Shown here in pieces: positions 47,444-55,968 of a stretch of DNA of 64,000 nucleotides; the stretch's first letter is position 1, and each line of letters opens with the position of its first letter. Location of the stretch: positions 104,557 to 168,556 of the forward strand of contig CAKUES010000002.1 in NCBI GenBank assembly GCA_934646835.1, written 5' to 3'. Both the position numbers and the translations under genes were made by a program. The notes under the pieces were generated by a model. It was not told the DNA's origin and searched no databases. It saw nothing but the letters and a program-made list of their open reading frames with translations. The stretch comes from an uncultured Coriobacteriales bacterium. GTDB lineage: Bacteria; Actinomycetota; Coriobacteriia; Coriobacteriales; QAMH01.

Positions 47444-48277
47444 ATGAAGATCCTTCTTGTTCCGAGCACTGCAGCGGATGCCCTCGAGCATGCGCGCATG
47501 CTCGCCGCGCGTCTGACAATCGCTGGATTCGATGTCCAGACCAGTCCGCTCGATTTGTCGAGCCCCAAGACCGTCGATGCGTCTGACCTGTCCCTCGTCG
47601 TGCCCATGGGCGGCGACGGCACCTTCCTCTATGCGGCGCGTCTCATCGGCTTCGCCCCGGTCCCCATCCTCGGTTTCAACTATGGTGACCTGGGCTTTTT
47701 GTCTGGAAACCCCACGCGCGACGAGGTCGCGCTCATTGTTGACGCGCTCTCCGGCGACCTCGCTTTCGAGCGGCGCACGACCCTTGACGCGCTCATCATC
47801 GACTCTGACGGCGCCGAGCATCGCTACACGGCGCTTAACGAGGTCGCCTACACCCGCGGCACAAGCGGGCACGTCGTCGAGTACACGGTTGGCGTCAACG
47901 GCACCGACCTCGCCACGCTCAGGGCAGACGGCCTTGTCGTGGCCACCTCGACGGGCTCGACGGCGTATGCACTTTCTGCGGGTGGCCCCATTGTCTCCCC
48001 GGCTTACAGCGGCTTGGTCGCTGTGCCCCTGGCCCCGCACTCCCTGACCTCGCGTGCCATCGTCACCGCGCCCTCTGACGTCATCGAGGTCGCCATGCGC
48101 AGCCGCTACCTCGACGAGACGTCGCTGTTTGTCGATGGCGTGGCCCTCGACGTCCACGGCGTCGCTTCCATGACCATCAGCCGTGGTGAGCGCGAGGTTA
48201 TCTGCGTACGCGGTGGGGACGACTTCTTCACAAGCGTCGCCCATGTCTTCTTTGAAGGAGGCCCCAAGCTGTGCTAG
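47444..48277 (+). CDS. nadK: NAD kinase
   Basis: 277 aa. Phosphorylates NAD to NADP. MGGDGTFLYAARLIG, GFNYGDLGFLS, NEVAYTRG, and TSTGSTAYALSAGGPIVSP are the family motifs. Nine bases after tlyA; stop overlaps the recN GTG start by seven bases. Confidence 0.95.
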   Translation: MKILLVPSTAADALEHARMLAARLTIAGFDVQTSPLDLSSPKTVDASDLSLVVPMGGDGTFLYAARLIGFAPVPILGFNYGDLGFLSGNPTRDEVALIVDALSGDLAFERRTTLDALIIDSDGAEHRYTALNEVAYTRGTSGHVVEYTVGVNGTDLATLRADGLVVATSTGSTAYALSAGGPIVSPAYSGLVAVPLAPHSLTSRAIVTAPSDVIEVAMRSRYLDETSLFVDGVALDVHGVASMTISRGEREVICVRGGDDFFTSVAHVFFEGGPKLC

Positions 48278-49896
48278 ACGAGCTCCATGTAAAGAACCTA
48301 GCCCTTATCGAGGAGGCGTCGGTTGAGCTCTCGAGCGGGCTCACGGTGCTCACCGGTGAGACCGGCGCGGGTAAGACCGCCTTGCTCTCTGCCCTCAAGC
48401 TGATCGGCGGGAAGCGCGCGGATTCCAAGGCCGTGCGCGACGGTGCTGCAGAGGCGCTCTCTGAGGCGCGCTACCTTGCCGGTGGCGAGGAGCATGTCGT
48501 GCAGCGTAGGCTCACAGCTGCCGGTAGGAGTCGCTGCACCCTCGACGGGTCCATGGCCACGGTCTCCCAGCTCTCAGATGCCCTTTCCTTCGTGCATATC
48601 CACAGCCAACACGAGCAGGTGCTCTTGCTCCAGCCGCAGACCCAGCTCGAGTTCCTCGACCGCTACATCGACCCGCTCGGCGCTCACCTCGAGCCCTACC
48701 GCGAGGCGCTTGCCGCATACCGCAAGGCCTCCAAGCACCTCAAGTCCTTGGAGGAGGCAAGCCTCATCCAGGACCAGGAACTCGAGTACCAACGCTTCGT
48801 CGAGTCGCAGATCTCTGCCGTCAAACCGCAAGAGGGTGAGTACGAGGCCCTTGAGTCCCAGCTCCCCAAGCTCCAAAACGCCCAGGTGCTCGCAGATGCC
48901 GTGGGTGCCGCGGTGCGTGCCCTGTACGCGGAAGGAGCAGCTTGCGACGAGGTCTCCAGCGCATGCGCAGAGCTTGCGCGACAAGCGGGCGTCGACGACG
49001 AGCTCGACGCCCTGCACGACAGGCTCGAGGACTTATCCGCGCAGCTCGACGACCTTGTGCGCGATTTGCGCGTCTATGCGGGCTCCATCCAAAGCGACCC
49101 TGCGGCGTTGCAGGAGACCCTGACGCGTCTGTCCGCCCTCTCGGGGCTTATGAAGCGCTACGGACCGGATATGGAGCATGTTTTTGCCGCGTGGGAGCGC
49201 GCGCAGGCCTGCATCCAGGGCGCGGGATCTTCTCCCGAGCTCATCGAGAAAGCCAAGCGCGCGAGGGCCCAGGCTCTCCATGCCCTACAGAGGGCGGGCG
49301 CGGAGCTCCAAACCTTGAGGAAGGAAAAAGCCGCCGAGCTGTGTTCGCTGCTTGCCGCGTCCGTTGCGGATCTGGCAATGCCGGACGCTTCTTTTGAGTT
49401 CTCCTTTGAGGACGCCTCCACGTCGCGTTGGACAGACAGCGGCCCTGCTGCCATCGAGCTGCTCTACCGCCCCGCTGCTGCGGCCAGCGCACGCCCTCTG
49501 CGCCAGATCGCCTCTGGTGGCGAGTTGTCGCGCATTTTGCTGGCGCTCGAGTGCGTCTTGCGCGATGCCGGTGCGGCTAGCCCGGACGATACCCTCGTCT
49601 TCGACGAAGTCGATGCCGGTATCGGCGGTGCGACGGGTGAGGCGGTTGGGCGCAGGCTCGCCCAGCTGGCCAAGCATGCCCAAGTCATCGTCGTCACCCA
49701 TCTGGCTCAGGTCGCTGCCCATGCAGATGTGCACTTCGTGGTGAGCAAGTCCAGCGTCGACGGTGTCGCCTCGACTGCAGTCGCGCCCGTTGACGGCGAG
49801 GAGCGCGTGATAGAGCTCGCCCGCATGCTCTCCGGCAGCACGGATGACGCGGCACTTGAGCATGCGCGCGTGCTACTCGGGGAGGTGGGCGCTTAG
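48271..49896 (+). CDS. recN: DNA repair protein RecN
   Basis: 541 aa SMC-like ATPase acting at double-strand breaks. Walker A GETGAGKTALLSALKL, long helical arms (about residues 155-360), signature SGGELSRILLAL, Walker B LVFDEVDAGIGG. GTG 48271 has AAGGAGG nine bases upstream. Its TAG shares the final G with the next gene's GTG start. Confidence 0.95.
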   Translation: MLDELHVKNLALIEEASVELSSGLTVLTGETGAGKTALLSALKLIGGKRADSKAVRDGAAEALSEARYLAGGEEHVVQRRLTAAGRSRCTLDGSMATVSQLSDALSFVHIHSQHEQVLLLQPQTQLEFLDRYIDPLGAHLEPYREALAAYRKASKHLKSLEEASLIQDQELEYQRFVESQISAVKPQEGEYEALESQLPKLQNAQVLADAVGAAVRALYAEGAACDEVSSACAELARQAGVDDELDALHDRLEDLSAQLDDLVRDLRVYAGSIQSDPAALQETLTRLSALSGLMKRYGPDMEHVFAAWERAQACIQGAGSSPELIEKAKRARAQALHALQRAGAELQTLRKEKAAELCSLLAASVADLAMPDASFEFSFEDASTSRWTDSGPAAIELLYRPAAAASARPLRQIASGGELSRILLALECVLRDAGAASPDDTLVFDEVDAGIGGATGEAVGRRLAQLAKHAQVIVVTHLAQVAAHADVHFVVSKSSVDGVASTAVAPVDGEERVIELARMLSGSTDDAALEHARVLLGEVGA

Positions 49897-50486
49897 TGAA
49901 CGAGGTTCTTGAATCCCTGAGGGCAGGGGAGTGCGTGCTCTTGGCAACCGATACAGTCTATGGGCTTGCTGCTATGCCATCTACCCTAGGCTATAAGCGC
50001 ATCTTCGAGCTCAAGCGCAGGGATGCCCAGCAAGTGCTTCCGTGGCTTGTCGGCAGTGTCGGCGATCTCGACCGCTATGGTGATGATGTCCCTGTGTACG
50101 CCCGCAAGCTTGCCCAGGCCTTTTGGCCCGGTGGTCTCACGCTCGTCGTGCGCGCCTCAAAGGGGGCCCGAGTGCTTGGCTCCGTTGCCGATGACGGCAC
50201 AGTTGCCTTACGCATGCCCGACGAGCCCTTTGCCTTGAGGCTGCTTGGTGAGCTTGATGCTCCCCTTGCCTGCACGAGTGCCAACCTTCATGGTCTGCCG
50301 GCTCCGCAGCATCTTGCAGATGTCGATCCTTCGATGCGAGAGCTTGCAAGCGATGTGGCCATTCCCTCGTCGTGCAAGGGCGGCACTGCCTCGACTATCG
50401 TCGACTGCACGCAGCCCGCGGCGCCTCGCATCATCCGGTATGGCGCTCTATCAGACGAAGCGATTGAAGCTTGCCTTAACAGTTAG
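49896..50486 (+). CDS. Threonylcarbamoyl-AMP synthase-like protein (Sua5/TsaC)
   Basis: 196 aa YrdC-fold protein that makes threonylcarbamoyl-AMP for tRNA t6A. LLATDTVYGLAAMPS, FWPGGLTLVVRASKG, LACTSANLHG and STIVDCT are present. The usual KxR-P substrate motif reads LKRRDAQQVLPWLV, slightly divergent. GTG start overlaps recN. Followed by a terminator. Confidence 0.9.
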   Translation: MNEVLESLRAGECVLLATDTVYGLAAMPSTLGYKRIFELKRRDAQQVLPWLVGSVGDLDRYGDDVPVYARKLAQAFWPGGLTLVVRASKGARVLGSVADDGTVALRMPDEPFALRLLGELDAPLACTSANLHGLPAPQHLADVDPSMRELASDVAIPSSCKGGTASTIVDCTQPAAPRIIRYGALSDEAIEACLNS

Positions 50487-50495
50487 CTCTCAAGT

Positions 50496-50529
50496 AGGGG
50501 AGATGTCCTATCGGGGATATCTCCCCTTT
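50496..50529 (+). terminator. Terminator after the Sua5-like gene
   Basis: Stem AGGGGAGAT / ATCTCCCCT (50496-50504, 50519-50527) followed by TTG; T-run short. Confidence 0.75.
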
Positions 50530-50544
50530 GCTATACGAGGGTTG

Positions 50545-50650
50545 GTGACACACATTGTGCCAGTGACATTGTGTGTCACGGGTTAGGGTTGCGGTTAACC
50601 CGCAACGTCTGTGCCGTGATACACAATGTCACTGGCACAATGTGTGTCAC
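50545..50650. repeat. TGACACAC palindromic element, 37-bp arms, second copy
   Basis: Arms 50545-50581 and 50614-50650 pair over 37 bp with one change that remains a G-U pair in RNA. The loop holds its own hairpin GTTGCGG-TTAAC-CCGCAAC (50588-50606). Same family as 29463-29568. Confidence 0.9.
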
Positions 50651-50773
50651 GACCTGCCGTGCGTTGTCGACTCGGTCCTTGCTATACCTCAAGGCCGCAG
50701 ACCCGCGCGAAACAGCCGATTTCCTACTCGCTTTCATCCGTAGCCTGCACTTAACAAGCTTCTATCGCAGCGG

Positions 50774-50782
50774 TGCTACAAT
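50774..50782 (+). promoter_or_regulatory. Extended -10 promoter element of rpiB-glyA
   Basis: TGC-TACAAT (TGn plus -10 hexamer at 50777-50782), 37 bases before the rpiB start; no good -35 is visible. Confidence 0.5.
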
Positions 50783-50818
50783 CCAACAATCATCAAAACC
50801 AACCGAGGAGGCTTCACG

Positions 50819-51268
50819 GTGAGCAAACCCCGTCTGAGTATTGGCTGCGACCACGGTGGCTTCGAGCAGAAGGCGCAGCTTGAGAGATGGCTTGTCGAGC
50901 AGGGCTATCAGGTTACCAACCGCGGTTGCGACAGCGCAGACCGCGTCGACTATCCCGACCACGCCGAGCTCGTGGCAAACGACGTCGTCAGTGGTAATGC
51001 CGACTACGGCATCTTGGTGTGCGGCACCGGCATCGGCATGGCCATCGCTGCGAACAAGGTGCGCGGTATCCGTGCTGCCAACATCACGAGCGTGGACTTC
51101 GCCAAGCTCACGCGCCAGCACAACGACGCAAACGTCTTGACCCTCTCCGGTCGCTTTGTTTCCCTCGAGGACAACAAGGCCATTGTCGAGGCGTTCTTGA
51201 ATACCGAGTTCGAAGGCGGTCGTCATGTCGGCCGCCTTGAGAAGATTGCAGAAATCGAGGAAAAGTAG
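50819..51268 (+). CDS. rpiB: Ribose-5-phosphate isomerase B
   Basis: 149 aa. Interconverts ribose-5-P and ribulose-5-P. IGCDHGGFEQKAQL, YPDHAELVA, and the active-site Cys in LVCGTGIGMAIAANK; then RAANITSVDFAKLTRQHNDANVL. GTG start with GAGGAGG upstream. Ten bases before glyA, so probably one transcript. Confidence 0.95.
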   Translation: MSKPRLSIGCDHGGFEQKAQLERWLVEQGYQVTNRGCDSADRVDYPDHAELVANDVVSGNADYGILVCGTGIGMAIAANKVRGIRAANITSVDFAKLTRQHNDANVLTLSGRFVSLEDNKAIVEAFLNTEFEGGRHVGRLEKIAEIEEK

Positions 51269-51278
51269 GAGTAGCCAC

Positions 51279-52535
51279 ATGCAGTTCACCTCCCTTCCCG
51301 TGACTGACCCCGAGGTCTTTGGGATCTGCGCGGCCGAGCTCGAGCGCCAGCGCGACCAGATCGAGCTCATCGCATCCGAGAACATCGCCAGCGTGGCCGT
51401 CATGGAGGCCATGGGCACCGTCCTCACTAACAAGTACGCCGAGGGCTACCCCGGCAAGCGCTACTACGGCGGCTGCGAGAAGGTTGACCTTGTCGAGGAC
51501 CTCGCCCGCGAGCGCGCTTGCAAGCTCTTTGGTGCTCAGTTCGCCAACGTTCAGCCGCACTCCGGCGCACAGGCTAACCAGGCTGCTTACGCCGCGCTCA
51601 TCAAGCCCGGTGACAAGGTCATGGGCATGAGCCTCGACCATGGCGGACATCTCACCCATGGCTCGCCCGTCAACTTCTCCGGCAAGCTCTACGACATCTG
51701 CGCCTACGGCGTCGACCCCGAGACCGAGCGCCTCGACATGGACCAGGTCCGCGCCAAGGCCCTCGAGGAGAAGCCCGCCCTGATCATGGCCGGCGCGTCT
51801 GCCTACCCCCGCATCATCGACTTCAAGGCCTTCCGCGAGATCGCAGATGAAGTCGGCGCCTACCTCGTCGTCGACATGGCCCACATCGCAGGCCTCGTGG
51901 CCGCGGGTATGCACCCCTCCCCGGTGCCCTATGCGCACATCACCACCTCCACTACCCACAAGACCCTGCGCGGTCCCCGTGGTGGCATGGCCCTCATGAA
52001 CGACGAGGCCATCTTCAAGAAGTACAACTCCGCGGTCTTCCCCGGCAGCCAGGGTGGCCCACTCATGCACGTCATCGCCGCCAAGGCCGTCGCCTACGGC
52101 GAGGCCTTGCAGCCTGCGTACAAGACCTATATCGAGCGCGTTATCGAGAACTGCCGCGTCATGGGCGAGGGTATGGTCTCCGGCGGCCTGCGTCTGGTCT
52201 CCGGCGGCACTGACAACCACCTGTGCCTCGTCGACCTCACTCCCGCTGGCGTCACCGGCAAGGAAGCCGAGTCCATCCTCGAGTCCGTCGGCATCACCTG
52301 CAACAAGAACACCATCCCCAACGAGACCCAGTCTCCCTTCGTCACCAGCGGCATCCGCGTCGGTACCGCTGCGATGACCACGCGCGGCTTCGATGCCTTC
52401 GAGGCGCGCCAGGTCGGCGAGCTCATCGCCAAGGCCGTCTTCGGCCGCAACGACGATGAGGTCTTGCGCAAGGTCCGCAACCAGGTCAACGAGATGCTGG
52501 AGGCACATCCCCTGTACCCTGGCCTGGAGTACTAG
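51279..52535 (+). CDS. glyA: Serine hydroxymethyltransferase
   Basis: 418 aa PLP enzyme converting serine and THF to glycine and methylene-THF. LIASENIASVAVMEAMG, TNKYAEGYPGKRYYGGCE, and PLP lysine in TTTHKTLRGPRGG-type STTHKTLRGPRGG. ATG 51279 chosen (AGTAGGAG upstream); earlier in-frame starts overlap rpiB. Supplies the folate used by trmFO and nucleotide synthesis. Confidence 0.97.
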   Translation: MQFTSLPVTDPEVFGICAAELERQRDQIELIASENIASVAVMEAMGTVLTNKYAEGYPGKRYYGGCEKVDLVEDLARERACKLFGAQFANVQPHSGAQANQAAYAALIKPGDKVMGMSLDHGGHLTHGSPVNFSGKLYDICAYGVDPETERLDMDQVRAKALEEKPALIMAGASAYPRIIDFKAFREIADEVGAYLVVDMAHIAGLVAAGMHPSPVPYAHITTSTTHKTLRGPRGGMALMNDEAIFKKYNSAVFPGSQGGPLMHVIAAKAVAYGEALQPAYKTYIERVIENCRVMGEGMVSGGLRLVSGGTDNHLCLVDLTPAGVTGKEAESILESVGITCNKNTIPNETQSPFVTSGIRVGTAAMTTRGFDAFEARQVGELIAKAVFGRNDDEVLRKVRNQVNEMLEAHPLYPGLEY

Positions 52536-52571
52536 AACCTATATAGTGTTGCGTTAAGGCAGCGCGAGGTG

Positions 52572-52598
52572 GGGGCCGGATGTTTCCGGCCCCTTTTT
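52572..52598 (+). terminator. Terminator after glyA
   Basis: 8-bp stem GGGGCCGG / CCGGCCCC, loop ATGTTT, five T residues. It lies only 7 bases before the ribosome binding site of the next gene, so partial readthrough may feed it. Confidence 0.9.
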
Positions 52599-52616
52599 GC
52601 AGACAAGGAGTTCAAT

Positions 52617-53078
52617 ATGAGTGAACATACGAGACCGACCTGGGACGAGTACTTCATGGCGATCGTCGACGACGTCGCAACGCGCTCGACTTGCTGTCGC
52701 AGGAAGGTCGGCGCGATCCTCGTCAAGGACAAGCGCGTCATCGCCACCGGTTACAACGGCGGCCCCACGGGCCTTGCGCATTGCCTCGACATCGGCTGCC
52801 TCCGCCAGAAGCTCAACATCCCGTCCGGACAGCAACACGAGCTGTGCCGCGGCGTCCATGCGGAGCAAAACGCCATCATCCAGGCTGCGCGCTACGGCGT
52901 CCACACGGATGGCAGCATCCTCTACTGCACCACGCAGCCCTGCGCCCAGTGCACCAAGATGCTCCTCAACGCAGGTGTGACGGAGATCGTTTTCAGGGAG
53001 GGCTACCCCGACGGCCTCGCCCTCGAGCTGCTCAACGAGTCCCAGATCACCTTCCGCAAGATCGAGGCGGGTGAGTAA
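52617..53078 (+). CDS. Deoxycytidylate deaminase (ComEB-like)
   Basis: 153 aa zinc deaminase converting dCMP to dUMP. HAEQNAIIQAARYG provides the His ligand and catalytic Glu, PCAQCTKMLLNAG the two Cys ligands; a further Cys/His region CLDIGCLRQ resembles the second zinc site of dCMP deaminases. AAGGAG lies six bases before ATG 52617. Confidence 0.93.
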   Translation: MSEHTRPTWDEYFMAIVDDVATRSTCCRRKVGAILVKDKRVIATGYNGGPTGLAHCLDIGCLRQKLNIPSGQQHELCRGVHAEQNAIIQAARYGVHTDGSILYCTTQPCAQCTKMLLNAGVTEIVFREGYPDGLALELLNESQITFRKIEAGE

Positions 53079-53091
53079 CCCGCTGCTAGCG

Positions 53092-53110
53092 TTAACCCTA
53101 TCAGGGTTAA
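53092..53110. promoter_or_regulatory. Palindrome upstream of the ATP synthase operon
   Basis: Perfect 8-bp inverted repeat TTAACCCT-ATC-AGGGTTAA, about 100 bases before a weak promoter candidate (TTGTTA 53181-53186, 18-bp spacer, TATTAA 53205-53210). Could be an operator; not proven. Confidence 0.4.
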
Positions 53111-53246
53111 GTATCCTCAGATTCGCACCGTTTGTCGCAAAAAAGGGTTGATTCGAGCGATTCAAAGCGGTGTGAAGTGTTTGTTACGTTATTATTCCCA
53201 AGGCTATTAAGCGACAAGTCACAGCATCGGTAGGAGAGAGAGGTTC

Positions 53247-53528
53247 ATGGCAGCAGCGATTATCGTCGGAGCCCTTGTCGGCTTGATCGGGTTTCTTCCG
53301 TACCCGTTTGTCATCGGCAAGGCGCGCAAGATGCCGTCTCAAGACGGTACCGGCTACCTCAAATGGCTGCTCGTCACGTTTGCCGTCTCTTTTGCTGTTC
53401 TCGTCGCCGCGCTCATCATTGCATCGAAGTTCGTTCACGATGTTGCCCTGCCCTTCGCAGGTGCGATGGTGATAACGTTCGTTGCAGCAGTATTCGTATA
53501 CGGCCTCATCAGCCGTAAGCAAAGGTAA
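53247..53528 (+). CDS. Small membrane protein in the ATP synthase I position
   Basis: 93 aa with three hydrophobic segments (IIVGALVGLIGFLPYPFVI, LLVTFAVSFAVLVAALIIA and FAGAMVITFVAAVFVYGLI). Placed first in the atp operon, where AtpI, a c-ring assembly/Mg-handling protein, is usual. No clear AtpI sequence motif, so the label rests on context, size and topology. GAGAGAGG precedes the ATG. Confidence 0.65.
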   Translation: MAAAIIVGALVGLIGFLPYPFVIGKARKMPSQDGTGYLKWLLVTFAVSFAVLVAALIIASKFVHDVALPFAGAMVITFVAAVFVYGLISRKQR

Positions 53529-53547
53529 AGTAGGGGGGAAACTAGGT

Positions 53548-54366
53548 ATGATGGAGATTACCGGTAATCCGTTGACTGACATCGTGGAGCCTATCGCAGA
53601 GCTCCAGGCGTCTTTCGACACCACCACCGTTTTCCAGATTGGCGGCTGGAGCATTAGCCAGTACACCGTCTGGATGTTCGTCAGCATCCTGGTTGTCCTG
53701 ATCGGCGTCCTCATGGGCGCGCGAAAGGTCACCATGATGCCCCATGGCAAGCTCGCCGGCCTGGTCGAGTATGGCTACGACGCAGTCGGCCGCAACATGG
53801 GCCAGGGCGCAGCGGGCGAGAACTGGAAGAAGCACATGCCCTTCTTGGCAACTCTGTTCTTCTTCATCCTCGTCTCCAACGTCTTGGGTCTGGTTCCCGG
53901 CTTCAAGACCTGCACCGGCACCTTGGGCTGCACTTGGGCGCTGGCTGCGATCTCCTTCGTGTACTTCAACTTCTACGGCTTCAAGGCCAAGGGCGGCCTC
54001 GGCTACATCAAGTCCATCGCCCCTCACGGTCTTCCCGTTCCGATGATCCCCATCATCTGGTTCTTTGAGTTCGTCTCCCTGGTCATTCGTCTTCTGACCC
54101 TGGCTGTTCGACTCTACGGCAACATGTTCGCAGGCCACATGGTCCTCGGCATCTTTGCCATCCTGTGCCAGGTCTTCGTGCTCAACGCCACCCAGATCGT
54201 CACCGCAAGCTTTGCTTCCGCTTTGGGCATGGGCGTCGTCGCACTCATCTGGTTCCTGTTCCTGGTTGCAATGTATTGCCTCGAGTGCCTGGTCGCATTC
54301 CTTCAGGCATACGTCTTCTCCATCCTGTCTGCCGTCTACATCGGCCTGGCAGAAGGCGAGCACTAG
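53548..54366 (+). CDS. atpB: ATP synthase Fo subunit a
   Basis: 272 aa, five to six membrane helices. Stator half of the proton channel; the essential Arg is in LAVRLYGNMFAGHMVLG. Conserved acidic LIWFLFLVAMYCLECLVAF-type last helices and QAYVFSILSAVYI. ATG 53548 (tandem ATG at 53551) follows a GGGGGG box; earlier in-frame starts overlap the preceding gene. Confidence 0.95.
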   Translation: MMEITGNPLTDIVEPIAELQASFDTTTVFQIGGWSISQYTVWMFVSILVVLIGVLMGARKVTMMPHGKLAGLVEYGYDAVGRNMGQGAAGENWKKHMPFLATLFFFILVSNVLGLVPGFKTCTGTLGCTWALAAISFVYFNFYGFKAKGGLGYIKSIAPHGLPVPMIPIIWFFEFVSLVIRLLTLAVRLYGNMFAGHMVLGIFAILCQVFVLNATQIVTASFASALGMGVVALIWFLFLVAMYCLECLVAFLQAYVFSILSAVYIGLAEGEH

Positions 54367-54458
54367 AAACGCGGGCCTGGTCGGAAGCCCCTAAAAGCCG
54401 CAAGGTGTTTGGTTCTTAAACCGGGTGAGGTACTCGGTTGAGGATATATAGGTAGAGG

Positions 54459-54519
54459 TTTCAGGGAAACGCCCTGAATACCAAGAGTTTCAGGGATCGG
54501 CCCTGACTGAACAAGGAGG
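54459..54519 (+). promoter_or_regulatory. atpE leader: tandem hairpins and strong ribosome binding site
   Basis: The 158-base atpB-atpE gap has two repeated hairpins, TTCAGGG-AAACG-CCCTGAA (54460-54478) and TCAGGG-ATCGG-CCCTGA (54490-54506), then AAGGAGG (54513-54519) five bases before GTG. Fits the need for high c-subunit output. Confidence 0.6.
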
Positions 54520-54524
54520 AAAAA

Positions 54525-54743
54525 GTGGAAACCACTATCGTTCTCGCTGCTCTCAAGGTTGTCGGCTACGGTCTTGGCACCATCGGCCCAGGCATTGGTC
54601 TTGGTCTTTGCGGTTACGGCCTGTGCGTCGGCTCTGCTCGTCAGCCCGAGATCGCCGGCAAGCTGTTCACCAACGCTCTGATCTTCGGCGCTCTGGCCGA
54701 GGCACTGGCACTTATCGGCCTGGTTGCCGCATTCATCTTCTAA
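54525..54743 (+). CDS. atpE: ATP synthase Fo subunit c
   Basis: 72 aa, two helices. Helix 1 Gly motif IGPGIGLGLCGYGLCVG; polar loop ARQPEIAG; helix 2 carboxylate Glu in GALAEALALIGLV. The residues after Glu (ALAL) and the helix-1 pattern lack the Q/S/T-Y ligands of sodium-type rings, so the ring is probably proton-driven. Confidence 0.96.
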   Translation: METTIVLAALKVVGYGLGTIGPGIGLGLCGYGLCVGSARQPEIAGKLFTNALIFGALAEALALIGLVAAFIF

Positions 54744-54797
54744 TCAGCTCTGTTGATAAGAACTGTTATTCAATTAGCTGAGAAGGAAGGTGAACAC

Positions 54798-55406
54798 GTG
54801 AAATCAGGATTCAAAAAGATGCTGCGCAACGCTTCTGTCGCTGCGGGTACCGCTGCTGCAATCGCTGCCGCCATGCCCGCCATGGCTCTGGCAGAGAACG
54901 CAGGCGGCATCACCGCCATCCTGCCTGATCTGAACGAGTTCATCCCGATGGTTGTCGCGTTCCTCATCGTTGCTGTTGTCCTGGGCAAGTTTGGCTGGCC
55001 CGTTCTGGAGAACATCATCGAGAAGCGCGAGTCCTCCATCAAGGAAGCTCTCGAGAAGTCCGAAGAGGCTCGCATCGAGTCCGAGCGTGTCCTCGAGGAG
55101 TATCGCGAGCAGCTCGCTCAGGCTCGTCAGGAGTCTATCGCCATCCTCGCAGAGGCAAAGCAGTCCGGCGAGGCTGTCCGCGCCGACATCGTCGCCAAGG
55201 CACAGGCCGAGGCCGACGAGATCGTCGCCAAGGCACGCCAGTCCATCGAGTCCGAGAAGAACGCTGCCGTTGCAGAGCTCCAGAGCTCCGTTGCTGATCT
55301 TACCGTTGCGGTCGTTGCAAAGGTCATCGGCGAGGATTTCTCTGATGCCGAGCATCGCAAGCTGATCGAATCCAGCATTGCAAAGGCAGGTAAACTCGAT
55401 GCCTAA
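54798..55406 (+). CDS. atpF: ATP synthase Fo subunit b with signal-peptide-like N-terminus
   Basis: 202 aa. Peripheral stalk: membrane helix at 49-66 (IPMVVAFLIVAVVLGKFGW) then a long charged coiled coil. Unusually, residues 1-33 look like a cleavable signal peptide: KSGFKKMLR, Ala-rich core, AMALA-EN. No Cys, so not a lipoprotein. The topology (N-terminus out) fits. GTG 54798 is chosen for the GGAAGG box. Overlaps atpH by eight bases. Confidence 0.93.
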   Translation: MKSGFKKMLRNASVAAGTAAAIAAAMPAMALAENAGGITAILPDLNEFIPMVVAFLIVAVVLGKFGWPVLENIIEKRESSIKEALEKSEEARIESERVLEEYREQLAQARQESIAILAEAKQSGEAVRADIVAKAQAEADEIVAKARQSIESEKNAAVAELQSSVADLTVAVVAKVIGEDFSDAEHRKLIESSIAKAGKLDA

Positions 55407-55968
55407 GGACCGCATGCTCATCAAGCGCGAAGTCACGACTTACGCAGAGGTGCTTCTTGACGCCACCAAGCAGACTGGCAACGTCCTCGAGGTCGCAGGC
55501 CAGCTCAAGGAGCTTCAGGAAGTCATCCTGACTCACCCCAACCTGCGCGAGGCCCTCTACGAGGACACGCTTCCCGCAGAGGCACGCGTTAACGTTCTCA
55601 ACGAGGTGTTCAAGGGTTTCGACCCCGCTCTCCTCAAGGTTGTCGGCGTTATGGTTGAGCGTCGTGAGATTGGCTTGCTGCATCGTGTCGTCGGGGAGTT
55701 CGAAGCCCTCGCAGAGGAAGCTCTGAACGTTGTCATCCTTGACGTGACCACTGTTGTGGAACTCGATGATGCGCTGCGTCAGACCATCAAGAGTAAGTAC
55801 GCTGCCCAGTTTGGCAAGGACGTCATGCTCCGCGAGCATGTCGATCCCTCCATCCTCGGCGGTATCGTGTTGAGTGCCCGCGGCAAGAAGATCGACGCTA
55901 GTGTTTCCGCACAGCTCGAGCAGGTTCGCGTTGCACTCTCGTCTGTGAAGACCGGAGGTGAAAGGTAA
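55399..55968 (+). CDS. atpH: ATP synthase F1 subunit delta
   Basis: 189 aa. Joins the peripheral stalk to the alpha3beta3 head. TTYAEVLLDATKQTG at the N-terminus and C-terminal GGIVLSARGKKIDASVSAQL are typical. ATG 55399 overlaps the atpF stop; immediately adjacent to atpA. Confidence 0.94.
   Translation: MPKDRMLIKREVTTYAEVLLDATKQTGNVLEVAGQLKELQEVILTHPNLREALYEDTLPAEARVNVLNEVFKGFDPALLKVVGVMVERREIGLLHRVVGEFEALAEEALNVVILDVTTVVELDDALRQTIKSKYAAQFGKDVMLREHVDPSILGGIVLSARGKKIDASVSAQLEQVRVALSSVKTGGER

Noticed and set aside
50581..50610. GGTTAGGGTT telomere-like sequence
   Set aside because: It is only the loop of the TGACACAC palindrome and forms a simple internal hairpin.
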